Below are positions 8,087 to 17,206 of a stretch of DNA of 47,677 bases, piece by piece. The stretch is taken from positions 1 to 47,677 of the forward strand of contig JAEDDW010000007.1 in assembly GCA_016293645.1 (NCBI GenBank), written 5' to 3'. A program made the translations under genes and the position numbers. The DNA comes from Treponema sp. GTDB taxonomy: Bacteria > Spirochaetota > Spirochaetia > Treponematales > Treponemataceae. The stretch's first letter is position 1. Each line of letters starts with the position of its first letter. Under the pieces are notes generated by a model. The model did no database searches and was not told the DNA's origin. It worked only from the letters and a program-made list of their open reading frames with translations.

Positions 8087-8962
8087 TTGAAGAACAATAC
8101 GGCGCAAAGGGCGCAGCTTTTACATCTTACTTCTCTTTCTCTTGCAAACGGAATGAAAAACGGATCCTTCCGTTCCCTTTACCGGGGACAGGGAATTGAA
8201 TTTTCCGGAGTCCGTGAATACCTTCGTGGAGATGACGTTCGTGCCATTGACTGGAATGTTACCGCCCGTATGGGAAAGCCATTTGTAAAAACCTTTGAAG
8301 AAGAAAGGGAACTTGATGTTTTCATTGTCGTGGACAGATCCCTTTCCATGAACACAGGTTCCGGGAGACAGTCACGCCTTGAGACGGCCATGGATTGCGC
8401 ATCACTCATAACCATGGCATCCCTTCACAATTCAAGTCCGGTAGGTTCCGTCGTGTTTGACGGAAGAATCCAGTTTTCATGTGCGCCCAAAGCCGGAAAA
8501 AACCAGGCCCTTCTTCTGCTTTCGGAATTCGACAAAAGGGGAACCCAGCAGGTAGGTTCCGTTCTGGAAAGTGCCCTTCGTGTTGCGGAAAAACTTCTGA
8601 AAAAAAGAACCCTTGTCTTCGTGATTTCGGATTTCAGATCGGATGGGTGGTCGGTTCCTTTATCACATCTGTGCCACAAACACGATCTCATCGCCATAAA
8701 GATAACCGATCCTCTTGATGAAATGCTTCCGTCGATGGGTGCCGTTCCTTTCAGGGATCCGGAGACAGGATATGAATGTGTCCTTCCCACATCCTCAAGC
8801 AAATTCGCAAGAGCCTGGCGTGAGGACTCTGAGGCAAGAAATGAAAGATGGAAGTCAGAATGTCTTCGAAGCGGAGGTGTTCCGCTTTCTGTCAGCACCA
8901 TACAGGATCCTGCGGCGGAACTGATAAAATTCTTCAGCACAAGGGAGCAGTATTCGACATGA
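8087..8962 (+). CDS. DUF58 protein of the Bat/MoxR cluster
   Basis: The 291-residue protein carries the DUF58 hallmark GVREYLRGDDVRAIDWNVTA (about 41-60). A von Willebrand-A-like region follows with VDRSLSM (about 83-89) and then VVFDGRI and VISDFRSD strands. The start is a TTG at 8087 preceded at six bases by CGGAG; no in-frame ATG or GTG lies between it and the upstream stop at 8054. The ATG at 8070 is in another frame and stops after six codons. A TTG start just after a repeat patch suggests that the original start region was remodelled. Stop and next start overlap (ATGA). DUF58 proteins are cytoplasmic or membrane-associated partners of MoxR ATPases. Confidence 0.88.
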   Translation: MKNNTAQRAQLLHLTSLSLANGMKNGSFRSLYRGQGIEFSGVREYLRGDDVRAIDWNVTARMGKPFVKTFEEERELDVFIVVDRSLSMNTGSGRQSRLETAMDCASLITMASLHNSSPVGSVVFDGRIQFSCAPKAGKNQALLLLSEFDKRGTQQVGSVLESALRVAEKLLKKRTLVFVISDFRSDGWSVPLSHLCHKHDLIAIKITDPLDEMLPSMGAVPFRDPETGYECVLPTSSSKFARAWREDSEARNERWKSECLRSGGVPLSVSTIQDPAAELIKFFSTREQYST

Positions 8963-9990
8963 AAAAATTGATCCTTTCGCTGATTGTTTCCGTTTCTTTT
9001 TTCTCTCTTGGAGCACAGAGCACCGTAAACGAAGAAGAAGAGTCGACGCTCCAGGTAATGGTTCCACGTGATGTCTTCATCGGTGATTCAGGTCAGATAC
9101 AGTATTCTTTCCGTAGTCCGGTTGATTTTTTTGCATTCAAGGAAAACAATGCAGCGGTAAATGAAACCATTGATATAGATCTTGGACCACAGGACTTTCT
9201 CGATGATCCTGAATCATGCCTTGTTCAGAAAACGACCCTCTCAAGAAATGGAATCAATTACAATCTATGCATCACATTTGTTCCGTGGAAAACAGGTCTG
9301 ATAAAATTCAAGGAATTCAATCTTGAGGAAATATGCACCAGAGAAAAAGAAAACGTTTCTGCGGATTTCAACGTGAATCTTGCACCGGTAATGATTCTTT
9401 CCCTTGCAGAAAAACTCGGCGCAAAAACATTGAGGCCTCCAAAGCCTCCTGTAGTTCTTCCAAACACAAATTATTTCCTCTGGTTTTTCCTTGTACTTGC
9501 GGTTATGCTTTTTTCACTTCTATGTATCGCTGTCATCAGGCTTCCGGAACTCGTCAGAAAATACAGGGCCTTCAGAAAGAAACTTGAGTTCTACAAGAAT
9601 GCGGTAAGGACAAAAAGGCTTCTCAACATACTTTTGAAAAAGAAAATAAGTGACAGTGAATTCTGTGAATCATGGCAGAAAATTGTCAGGGCATATCTTG
9701 AGTTCAGATTCAAGATTTCCTTTGCTTCTGTAACCGGAAGAAACATCGAGAAAAAAATACAGACGGTCACCGGTGGATATATGACCGATAGGCAGGAAGA
9801 AAACATTGAGCTTCTCACATCGCTTTTCGTGCGTACGGATTACATAAGGTTTGCGGAAGGATCCATCGATTCGAAAATGCTGCCACTGGAAGAACATCAG
9901 GCAAGTTTCCTGAAAGGTGAAAAAAAATCAATGATTTCTTCCATGCATGGAATAATCGATACTTTTGAAAAGGAGGAAGCAGATGATTGA
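8959..9990 (+). CDS. Bat-operon exported protein with one C-terminal membrane helix
   Basis: The protein begins at the ATG that overlaps the DUF58 stop (ATGA). It has a signal peptide MKKLILSLIVSVSFFSLGAQ, a beta-rich periplasmic part to about residue 165, one transmembrane helix (YFLWFFLVLAVMLFSLLCIA) and a charged cytoplasmic tail of about 140 residues. Position and architecture match the short BatD-like or DUF4381-like partner usually encoded between the DUF58 and batA genes, but the sequence itself gives me no named domain. It overlaps batA by eight bases. Function is inferred from context only: a membrane partner linking periplasmic VWA proteins to the MoxR ATPase. Confidence 0.7.
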   Translation: MKKLILSLIVSVSFFSLGAQSTVNEEEESTLQVMVPRDVFIGDSGQIQYSFRSPVDFFAFKENNAAVNETIDIDLGPQDFLDDPESCLVQKTTLSRNGINYNLCITFVPWKTGLIKFKEFNLEEICTREKENVSADFNVNLAPVMILSLAEKLGAKTLRPPKPPVVLPNTNYFLWFFLVLAVMLFSLLCIAVIRLPELVRKYRAFRKKLEFYKNAVRTKRLLNILLKKKISDSEFCESWQKIVRAYLEFRFKISFASVTGRNIEKKIQTVTGGYMTDRQEENIELLTSLFVRTDYIRFAEGSIDSKMLPLEEHQASFLKGEKKSMISSMHGIIDTFEKEEADD

Positions 9991-10984
9991 ATTTGAAAAT
10001 CCGGGAGCTTTTCTTCTTCTCCTCCTGATTCCGATTCTATATATTCTTAGATACATAAAGATTCTTTCGCGCATCACTTTTCCCCTCAACATGAGTGACT
10101 GGAACGGAACTTCATTTACGTGGAACGGGAAATTCAGAAAGGCACTTTCAGCATTCGTAAAGATTCTCTGCATCCTGTTCTACATATGCCTTGTTCTTGC
10201 CTGTGCTTCTCCTGTCTATCACCGTCACCAGAAGGTCTATTCTTCCAGAGGTGCTTCCGTGATCTATGTCGTTGACGTGAGTCCTTCCATGGCGGCGAGG
10301 GACATAGGTGATCTGCATCGACTTGATGCGGCAAAGAATGCCATTGCTTCCCTCGCGGAACAGAATGACGGCGATGATTTCGGTCTTGTCGAGATGGCCG
10401 AATCGGCAAGTCTTCTTTTGCCGCCGACAATGGACAGAAAAGTTTTCTTCGACAGACTGGAAAGCATGCATGTCGGGGAACTTGGTGACGGTACTGCCAT
10501 AGGAACCGGACTAAGCCTTGCTGTCTATCATCTTGAAAATACTCCGGCTGAAAAAAAAGTCGTCATACTTATCACTGACGGTGAGAACAACGCGGGTTCG
10601 GTCCATCCCAACACCGCTGCCCGTCTTGCAAAATCAAAGGGCATTTCCCTTTACATTCTTGGAATAGGTACCAGGGGAGTTGTTCCCCTTGATTATGTGG
10701 ACCCTAAGACTAACCGTGTCTATTCGGGCTATCTTGAATCCAATTTTGACACGTCAACCCTGGTGAAACTGGCTTCTGAAAGCGACGGAAAATATTTTGA
10801 ATCCGATTCTCTTGCTTCGCTTTCGCAGACCTTGTCTTCCATCAGCAAAAACGAAAGCGTTGTCCAGAGTTACCACGTGAAGAACATTGATACGTATTAC
10901 TATTCCTATTTCCTTGTCGCCGCAGCTTTGCTTGCAGTCCTCGCATGGATAATCAGAAGGCTTTTGCTGCAGGAGGTTCTATGA
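9983..10984 (+). CDS. batA: BatA-type VWA membrane protein
   Basis: The ATG at 9983 (ribosome site GGAGGA) opens MIEFENPGAFLLLLLIPILY, the standard BatA N-terminal helix. A second helix lies at about 60-78, a VWA domain from about 93 with MIDAS motif DVSPSM (Asp98, Ser100, Ser102) and ITDGENNAG, and a final helix near the C-terminus (SYFLVAAALLAVLAWII). The complete MIDAS argues for metal-dependent ligand binding in the periplasm. It overlaps the preceding gene by 8 bases and the next by 4, a sign of strict co-translation. Bat proteins were named for aerotolerance in Bacteroides; in spirochaetes they are generally linked to envelope stress. Confidence 0.85.
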   Translation: MIEFENPGAFLLLLLIPILYILRYIKILSRITFPLNMSDWNGTSFTWNGKFRKALSAFVKILCILFYICLVLACASPVYHRHQKVYSSRGASVIYVVDVSPSMAARDIGDLHRLDAAKNAIASLAEQNDGDDFGLVEMAESASLLLPPTMDRKVFFDRLESMHVGELGDGTAIGTGLSLAVYHLENTPAEKKVVILITDGENNAGSVHPNTAARLAKSKGISLYILGIGTRGVVPLDYVDPKTNRVYSGYLESNFDTSTLVKLASESDGKYFESDSLASLSQTLSSISKNESVVQSYHVKNIDTYYYSYFLVAAALLAVLAWIIRRLLLQEVL

Positions 10985-12603
10985 ATCTTACAGTCGGCCA
11001 TCCTATAGCTTTTATCCTGTTTGTGCCTCTTGTCTTTGCGATGCTGTTTGTGATTCTGAAGTACAAGAAACTGAAAAACGTTCTGTCGGAAAAGAACAAG
11101 GTAGCCGGTGGCAGTTTCTTTTCAAACAGGTTCGAGTACTGTTTCTGGTTCAGGACGATTTTCCGTGCTCTCAGTGCATCCATGGTCATTCTTGCAGGGG
11201 CCGGAATTTCATGGGGAACTGATACGATTCCTGTTCAGAAAAACGGAAAGGCAGTTTCATTTGTCTTTGACATTTCCTACAGCATGGAAGCTCATGACGC
11301 ACCTGGCGGAATTTCCCGTCTGAATGCGGCCATCGCATATGCAAAAGGAATTCTTGAGCATACAGACGGAACAAAAATTTCCGTCGTGATTGCAAAGGGT
11401 GACGGAACTGTCTGTGTTCCGCTTACTGATGACTACAATTCCGTGGTGACTGCCATAGACAACCTTTCTCCAAAACTCATGACGTCGGAAGGAACAAGTC
11501 TTGGCAAAGGTATCAGGGCCGCAGTTTCATCATTTCCGGAGCAGTCTTCCGAAGCTTCCTGCATTGTTCTTTTCACTGACTGTGAGGAAACGGATTCGTC
11601 GCTGCAGTCTGCTCTTTCGGAATCTGTGCGCTATGGCATTCCTGTCATAATCGTTGGGTTCGGAAATGAACGTGAAAGTGAAGTTCTTGCCGGAGACGGT
11701 CAGACAAAAATTAAGACGGCGTTGCGTTCCTCTGAGATGGAAAAAATCATCCAGTCCATAAGGAAAAGAAACACTTCCGTTGGCAGCAACTCCCTTGCCT
11801 CAGAGTGCGAATATATTGATGCTTCTGAAATGGGGTCTGCCACAAAAATTCTGAAACTTATCTCGGGGGATGCAAAAGGCAATGGAATTTCCTATGAGAT
11901 CCAGGCCGTAGACAGGCACAGGGTTTTCATAATCCTTGCGATCGTCTTTTTTCTCATGTCGATTCTTTTGGGAGAACTTGATGTTTCCGGCGGAAAACGG
12001 AAAATTCTTTCTTCCGTGACCATGGTCAGCCTTGCTTTCATCATGACGGGATGTACTCCACGTTTTGATGACGGTGTAAAAATCCTTGAAGGAAAAATCG
12101 ACTGGTCCAAAGGAAATTATCAGAAGGCAACAGCCAACTTTCTTGAATCTGCATGCAGTGCCCAGGAACGCGGAGACAGTCTTGTATATCAGTATTCGGT
12201 CTACGGAATAGGTTCTACATACCTTATGCAGGGGGAAACGGAAGCTGCCCGGAACAAATTCAACATGGTCTATGAGAATGCTCCAACCCAGATAAAATTT
12301 GCGGTTCTGTACAATCTTGGAATCATCGCCCATAGAAACGGAAACTATGAGGCAGCGGCCGATTATTTCAGAAGGTCTCTTCTCATAGACGGAACAAGCA
12401 CAGACGCCAAAATCAACCTGGAACTTTCATTACGGGAAGAATCATCCCATGCAAATGAAGGTGCCACGGAACTCATTCCCATTTCCGAAAACAGGGAAGA
12501 CCAGACTTTGGAAAATGCCCTCTATTCGATACTCAAAGAAGGTGAACAGCAGCAATGGAAAAATCAGCAGAAAGAATCAGAAAGATCATCGCAGGATTAC
12601 TGA
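10981..12603 (+). CDS. batB: BatB-type VWA protein fused to a TPR (BatC-like) domain
   Basis: The start at 10981 has GCAGGAGG upstream and overlaps the batA stop (ATGA). An N-terminal helix (residues 8-27) and a second near 60-78 precede a VWA domain from about 92 with MIDAS DISYSM (Asp97). After the VWA domain come a helix VFIILAIVFFLMSILL and a hydrophobic stretch ending MTGCTPRFDD, which looks like the lipobox of a former separate protein. The rest is TPR-like (WSKGNYQKATANFLESA, YGIGSTYLMQGETEAARNKF, NLGIIAHRNGNYEAAADYFR). In Bacteroides and Leptospira the TPR part is usually a separate gene, batC, so this is a BatB-BatC fusion. Its 3' end overlaps the next gene by 49 bases. Confidence 0.85.
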   Translation: MNLTVGHPIAFILFVPLVFAMLFVILKYKKLKNVLSEKNKVAGGSFFSNRFEYCFWFRTIFRALSASMVILAGAGISWGTDTIPVQKNGKAVSFVFDISYSMEAHDAPGGISRLNAAIAYAKGILEHTDGTKISVVIAKGDGTVCVPLTDDYNSVVTAIDNLSPKLMTSEGTSLGKGIRAAVSSFPEQSSEASCIVLFTDCEETDSSLQSALSESVRYGIPVIIVGFGNERESEVLAGDGQTKIKTALRSSEMEKIIQSIRKRNTSVGSNSLASECEYIDASEMGSATKILKLISGDAKGNGISYEIQAVDRHRVFIILAIVFFLMSILLGELDVSGGKRKILSSVTMVSLAFIMTGCTPRFDDGVKILEGKIDWSKGNYQKATANFLESACSAQERGDSLVYQYSVYGIGSTYLMQGETEAARNKFNMVYENAPTQIKFAVLYNLGIIAHRNGNYEAAADYFRRSLLIDGTSTDAKINLELSLREESSHANEGATELIPISENREDQTLENALYSILKEGEQQQWKNQQKESERSSQDY

Positions 12604-13943
12604 TACTGGCGGCAACATCATGTCTGTCTCTGTCTGCAAAGGCAGTCTCATGGGCATATCTTTGGGGCATGAGGTTCCGTCCGACACAGGATACTTTGTT
12701 CACTGAGAATGACAATTCATTTTTTGTCGAGATAGAAAATGTTACGCCTGACAGCGTCCAGATTTCCGTGAATTCACTTCCTCCCAACGTAAGCTTCGTG
12801 TCTTCAAAAAAAGAGACTGTCCTCATTCCACGTGACGAGGCTTTTGGCGGTGGATATACAACAGGAACAAGAATAATCCTGTGGATGCGTTTTGCAAAAA
12901 CCGGGAGCTACAGGATCAAGCCTATAGACCTTACCATAGACGGTGGATTTTACCAGATACCTTTTGAAAGCGTAGAGATTTTCCAGAATCCAAGATTCAT
13001 CCATCCGGAAATCAATGTGGTTTTCCAGAACCAGACCCTTGAGTCGTCAAAGAAAGGAAAATTCATGAAGATAAATTCCGGGGATCATGTTGTCTTCACT
13101 GTCACTGCAAGATACATGGAATCGATACAGAACATTTTCTGGAACATACCGGAAGATTCCATCTTCAAGAAAATAAAGGATTATGAATTTTCATTTCCTG
13201 CAGGTGATTCCAGATTTGTGACCCAATTCCAGCCGGTAGCGACTTTTGACTGGCAGCCGCTTTCAGAAGGAGATCTTCGTCTTCCGGAAATTTTCATTGC
13301 CGCGACTTCATACAATGGTTCCGTAGAAGATATTCCATGTCCGGTTTTCAACTTTAAGGCCGGAAAAGCGGAACAGATAATCCAGGAAGCAAGGGAGGAA
13401 AATCCTTTCGTCTATGCTTTCTACGAGACGGAAAAAAGTTTTGAGTCCAAGAAAAATATCGAGGCCAGTCCCCAGGACATTTCCCGTCTTGTTGAACTTC
13501 ATATAAGGGAACGACATTCATTTCCGTTCTCAAGTGTCGTAGATGAAAGAAAAGCTGCGGAACTTGAACTTGGTCTGCCATGTGATTATCATGAGCCAAG
13601 TCTTATGGTCTTGCTTGCCATGGTTGCTCTTCTGACAGCAGTTTTTGCCGTGACCATATTTTTTGTCGTGGTCAGAAAAAAAACGGAGACAGCAATATTT
13701 GTATCCCTTCTTATCTTCTTTTCCGTGTTTACCGGAATATATGGAGTAAGGGTAAATTCGAGCCATGGTGTTTTCACCGGCGGAGTTATGAATCCTATTC
13801 CAGAAGAAAATCTCATGACAGGTGTAACCATCCAGGCAGGAAGTGTTGTTTCAATAATAAGATCTGCGGGAGACTGGATGTACATCCGTCATAATGACAC
13901 TTACGGATGGATTCCGTCAAAGAGCGTGTGTCTTATAAAATAA
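12555..13943 (+). CDS. batD: BatD-like exported protein with C-terminal SH3 domain
   Basis: The protein starts inside the end of batB. It has a basic N-terminus and signal sequence (IIAGLLILAATSCLSLSAKA), then beta-sandwich repeats typical of oxygen-tolerance BatD proteins (FFVEIENVTPDSVQISV, YRIKPIDLTIDG, HVVFTVTARYMES). Two helices follow near residues 355-395 (LMVLLAMVALLTAVFAVTIFF, then IFVSLLIFFSVFTGIYGV). The last 50 residues read as a bacterial SH3 domain (TIQAGSVVSIIRSAGDWMYI, then YGWIPSKSV). The 462-residue length fits BatD. An added SH3 domain suggests contact with peptidoglycan or a partner peptide. It is probably the last gene of the Bat transcription unit. Confidence 0.75.
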   Translation: MEKSAERIRKIIAGLLILAATSCLSLSAKAVSWAYLWGMRFRPTQDTLFTENDNSFFVEIENVTPDSVQISVNSLPPNVSFVSSKKETVLIPRDEAFGGGYTTGTRIILWMRFAKTGSYRIKPIDLTIDGGFYQIPFESVEIFQNPRFIHPEINVVFQNQTLESSKKGKFMKINSGDHVVFTVTARYMESIQNIFWNIPEDSIFKKIKDYEFSFPAGDSRFVTQFQPVATFDWQPLSEGDLRLPEIFIAATSYNGSVEDIPCPVFNFKAGKAEQIIQEAREENPFVYAFYETEKSFESKKNIEASPQDISRLVELHIRERHSFPFSSVVDERKAAELELGLPCDYHEPSLMVLLAMVALLTAVFAVTIFFVVVRKKTETAIFVSLLIFFSVFTGIYGVRVNSSHGVFTGGVMNPIPEENLMTGVTIQAGSVVSIIRSAGDWMYIRHNDTYGWIPSKSVCLIK

Positions 13944-13961
13944 GGAGTCAGGAGTTGGCAT

Positions 13962-14531
13962 ATGGATTTCGGTGACATTTTGAATCAGTGGGAAGGAAGG
14001 CAGAGGGCAAAACCAAAGTCAAAACAGAATCAGGTTTCCCACAAAAAGGCAAACGCTCCAACAAAGGAGGAAAAAGAAGCCGCTCGTCAGGGATATTCAT
14101 ATGAGCAGATAATGGAGCTGGACAGAAAAAAACGGATGAATCCCATGGACATCTGGCTGAACCGCCACGGAACTGTGGACAAGGACAGGATTTCGGAAGA
14201 AGCGGACCGCAACGAAAGGATGAACAATCTTGAATATCTGAAGTCATTGAATCCAGAGGCTGTAATAGATCTGCACCAGCTTACAAGAGATGAGGCCTGG
14301 GCAAAGCTTACGAATTTTGTAAATGACTGTTACAGACGGAACTTGAGGAAGATCCTCATTATCCACGGCAAGGGAATCCATTCAAACGGAAGCGATCCGG
14401 TCCTTGGACAGATGGTCAGACTTTTCATAGAGCAGGATAAACGTCTTGGAACAAGCGGACACCCGGACAGAAATCACGGTGGCAACGGAGCTACCTGGGT
14501 CATAATCCGGCCTTTTGAAAAGCACAGATAA
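13962..14531 (+). CDS. Smr-domain protein
   Basis: This 189-residue protein has a charged N-terminal half rich in Lys and Gln, then an Smr domain from about residue 100. The signatures are AVIDLHQLTRDEAWAKL, the nuclease-site motif LIIHGKGIHS (HGKG is the Smr hallmark) and a closing GGNGATWVIIRP. Stand-alone Smr proteins are nicking endonucleases related to the C-terminus of MutS2. Recent family work also ties Smr domains to cleavage of mRNA on collided ribosomes; which applies here is unknown. It begins 19 bases after batD behind AGGAG and may be a tail gene of the same transcript. Confidence 0.88.
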   Translation: MDFGDILNQWEGRQRAKPKSKQNQVSHKKANAPTKEEKEAARQGYSYEQIMELDRKKRMNPMDIWLNRHGTVDKDRISEEADRNERMNNLEYLKSLNPEAVIDLHQLTRDEAWAKLTNFVNDCYRRNLRKILIIHGKGIHSNGSDPVLGQMVRLFIEQDKRLGTSGHPDRNHGGNGATWVIIRPFEKHR

Positions 14532-14607
14532 ATTTGCATTATTGGCTGGATTATATTAACTTTATTTACATAGACTTACCCTGAAAAGGAAAGCCTTCAG
14601 GAAATAC

Positions 14608-15153
14608 ATGATGGAAGATTTGTACAGAATTCTTGGCGTAGAACGGAATGCTTCCGCAGATGAAATCAAAAAGGCATATAGAAACCTTGCCTTCAAATAT
14701 CATCCGGACAGAAACGAAGGAAACGCTGAGGCCGAGGAAAAATTCAAGGAAATAAACCAGGCGTATTCAGTTCTTGGTGATGAGACCAAGCGCCGCCAGT
14801 ATGATGCCTTTGGTTCATCTGCTTATTCCCAGCAGGGAGCATATCATGGAGCCGATAATTTCTATTCACAGGATCCGTATGAGGAATTCTTCAGGAATGC
14901 CTACAGAAATTACCAGTCGAATGGAAATCATCGTTACACGTATACATATACGACAAATGAAACGGAAACGCCAAAGGGTAAAAAGGCCTATCCATATCTG
15001 AGGAGCAGTCTCTTCAAGATTGGACTGAGCCTGCTTTGTCTTTATACATTGGGAAGATGGAGCTTCATCATCAACTTGATCTGTGTTGTTTCGGTGATTA
15101 CAGGAATCAGGGATGCCATAAGAAGCATCAGATGGATCTTTGCGGAAGATTGA
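14608..15153 (+). CDS. DnaJ-domain membrane protein
   Basis: Residues 2-68 are a J domain (LYRILGVERNASADEIKKAY, then HPDRNEG with the essential HPD, then FKEINQAYSVLGDETKRRQYD). There is no Gly/Phe-rich zinc-finger region and no DnaJ C-terminal substrate domain. The second half has a Tyr/Asn-rich linker and two hydrophobic stretches (LFKIGLSLLCLYTLGRWSFI and INLICVVSVITGIRDAI). It is therefore a type-III J protein, probably anchored in the inner membrane and recruiting DnaK there. The start ATGATGG at 14608 follows AGGAAATAC; the second ATG is equally possible. Confidence 0.85.
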   Translation: MMEDLYRILGVERNASADEIKKAYRNLAFKYHPDRNEGNAEAEEKFKEINQAYSVLGDETKRRQYDAFGSSAYSQQGAYHGADNFYSQDPYEEFFRNAYRNYQSNGNHRYTYTYTTNETETPKGKKAYPYLRSSLFKIGLSLLCLYTLGRWSFIINLICVVSVITGIRDAIRSIRWIFAED

Positions 15154-15162
15154 GGATTTTCA

Positions 15163-15220
15163 TGCAATAAAAAATGCACCTCCTAAAATTGAACTTTATT
15201 TGTCCAACTTTAGGGGTGCA
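15163..15220 (-). terminator. Terminator of asnB
   Basis: On the minus strand, a stem of TGCACC and CCTAAA segments (one bulge) pairs across 15175-15220 and is followed by TTTTTTATTG. The arms are about 12 bp with an AT-rich loop. It lies between the converging dnaJ-like and asnB genes. Confidence 0.6.
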
Positions 15221-15236
15221 CTTCAATTTATTACGA

Positions 15237-16991
15237 TCAGTAAGCCTGATCATGAACTCCTGAAATTGCTCTTCCAGACGGTTCGTTAGAAGACTTCCAG
15301 GCTTCGTCCCATTCAAGGGCTTTGGCTGTCGAGCAGGCAACTCCGGCTTCATGAGGAGGACACAAAGCGGCTGTTGGGCTTGGGAAAAGCTTTTCATAAA
15401 TTTCACGGTAGAAATATTCTTCCTTTGTGGAAGGCGTGTTTACAGGGAATCTCTTTTCCCTCTGTGCAAATTCCGCATCGCTTACCTTCTGATTTGTCAT
15501 TTCCTTCAGTGTATCGATCCAGCTGTAGCCTACACCGTCGCTGAACTGTTCCTTCTGTCTCCAGCATACATCTGGAGGAAGAATGTCTTCAAAAGCCTTG
15601 CGGACAATCCACTTTTCAATGCGCTGCTTTCCATCTGGAAGCTTGATGCTCATTTTGTCCGTCGGATTCAATCTCATGGCAATGTCGATGAATTCCTTGT
15701 GGAGGAACGGAACGCGGCCTTCGATACCCCAGGCCATCAGGGATTTGTTTGCACGGAGGCAGTCGTAAAGATGAAGTTTGCTCATCTTGCGAACAAGTTC
15801 TTCGTGGAATTCCTTTGCGTCTGGAGCCTTGTGGAAATAAAGGTAGCCGCCAAAAAGTTCATCGCTTCCTTCGCCCGAAAGAACCATCTTGATTCCCATT
15901 GCCTTGATTGCACGGGCCAAAAGGTACATTGGAGTTGAGGCACGAACCGTAGTAATGTCGTAAGTTTCAATATGGTAGATAACATCTTCCAGGGCATCCA
16001 GTGCTTCCTGAATTGTAAAATGGATTTCATGATGAACTGTACCGATGTAGTCTGCGGCTTTCTTAGCAGCGATAAGATCAGGAGAACCTTCAAGGCCAAC
16101 TGCAAAAGAGTGAAGCTGTGGCCACCATGCATCCTTGAGGGAACCTGTTTCAACGCGTTTTTTTGCATACTTCTGTGTGATTGCGGCAATTACAGTTGAA
16201 TCAAGACCGCCTGAAAGAAGAACTCCGTAAGGAACATCAGACATAAGCTGAGCCTTGACTGCATTTTCAAGTCCGTCACGAACCTTTGCAATTACAGAAG
16301 GATCAATCAATTCACCCTTGTCATCAGTTGCGCAAGGGGCATCCTTGACTGCATCGTAACTTTCCCAGTCACGCTTGTACCACTTTATAGGTTTTTCATC
16401 ACCTGACCAGTAATAGCATCCGTTAGGAAATTCTTCTATTGTAATGCAGTGACCTTCAAGAGCCTTAAGTTCCGAAGCAACATAATAGCGGCCGTCCTTG
16501 TCCCAGCCCTGATAAAGGGGAACAACACCGATTTCATCACGGGCAATGAGGTACATGTCCCTTTCAGAATCATAAAGGGCAAAAGCAAAAATACCTGAAA
16601 GCCTTTCGATCATTTCCTCGAAGTTTCCGCTGTCACGATATTTCTTATATAAAGGAAGAATTGCCTCACAGTCTGAACCTGTCTGGAATTCATACTTTCC
16701 GGCAAATTCACTGCGGATTTCCTTGTGGTTGTAGATTTCTCCGTTTGCCGCAAGGATGATTTTTCCGTCATCGCTGACAAGAGGCTGCTTTCCGCTGAAC
16801 GGATCGACAATGGCAAGGCGTTCATGTGAAAGAATTGCATTGTCGCCTGTATAAACACCGCTCCAGTCCGGACCACGGTGACGAATCTTCTTTGACATTT
16901 CAAGAACCTGGGAACGAAGCTGTTCCTTAAGTCCTTCTTCTATCGGCTTGCTTCCGCTTGCCAGATCAAATGCACCAACGAATCCACACAT
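15237..16991 (-). CDS. asnB: Asparagine synthetase (glutamine-hydrolysing)
   Basis: The enzyme makes asparagine from aspartate, glutamine and ATP. The start is fixed by MCGFVGAF, which leaves Cys2 as the N-terminal nucleophile of the glutaminase domain (about 1-190; RHRGPDWSG, LSHERLAIVDP and NGEIYNHKEIR). The synthetase domain carries the ATP-pyrophosphatase loop LLSGGLDSTV near residue 250 and GEGSDELFGGY further on. At 584 residues it is close to E. coli AsnB (554). A GGGGG ribosome site precedes the start. Directly upstream, a T9 run in the leader (17011-17019) hints at attenuation, but no convincing stem was found. The gene is monocistronic and ends in its own terminator. Confidence 0.95.
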   Translation of the reverse strand: MCGFVGAFDLASGSKPIEEGLKEQLRSQVLEMSKKIRHRGPDWSGVYTGDNAILSHERLAIVDPFSGKQPLVSDDGKIILAANGEIYNHKEIRSEFAGKYEFQTGSDCEAILPLYKKYRDSGNFEEMIERLSGIFAFALYDSERDMYLIARDEIGVVPLYQGWDKDGRYYVASELKALEGHCITIEEFPNGCYYWSGDEKPIKWYKRDWESYDAVKDAPCATDDKGELIDPSVIAKVRDGLENAVKAQLMSDVPYGVLLSGGLDSTVIAAITQKYAKKRVETGSLKDAWWPQLHSFAVGLEGSPDLIAAKKAADYIGTVHHEIHFTIQEALDALEDVIYHIETYDITTVRASTPMYLLARAIKAMGIKMVLSGEGSDELFGGYLYFHKAPDAKEFHEELVRKMSKLHLYDCLRANKSLMAWGIEGRVPFLHKEFIDIAMRLNPTDKMSIKLPDGKQRIEKWIVRKAFEDILPPDVCWRQKEQFSDGVGYSWIDTLKEMTNQKVSDAEFAQREKRFPVNTPSTKEEYFYREIYEKLFPSPTAALCPPHEAGVACSTAKALEWDEAWKSSNEPSGRAISGVHDQAY

Positions 16992-17206
16992 ATGTAACCC
17001 CCGGGTAAATAAAAAAAAAGCCGTCTTATACCAAGGCAGAATCCATGATTCCGTCTGTGCATAAAACGCCTTTGTTTAGTCTAATATATAGCGTCAGTTC
17101 TTTCAGTTTATTGTAATTTTCGGAACTACTCTGCGGCATGGAATAACATTATTTTTAATTTATTCAAACATTGTCGTATATGCATATGTGCTTTATAATT
17201 TGTTTA
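16992..17206. other. asnB upstream region
   Basis: This AT-rich spacer shows a GAATC/GATTC inverted repeat and an oligo-A run (T9 on the asnB strand) between a possible TATATT box and the asnB start. I see no gene and no recognisable riboswitch or T-box in it. Confidence 0.4.
17171..17199 (+). promoter_or_regulatory. Consensus promoter facing the infA 3' end
   Basis: TTGTCG (17171-17176) and TATAAT (17194-17199) have a 17-base spacer. The ATG of a decayed ORF lies only eight bases beyond the -10 box. If active, the promoter would read through the gene relic and antisense into infA. Confidence 0.45.

Noticed and set aside
16992..17060. Attenuator or T-box in the asnB leader
   Set aside because: A T9 run exists, but the adjacent pairing is only about three base pairs, and T-box landmarks (specifier stem, T-box sequence) are absent.
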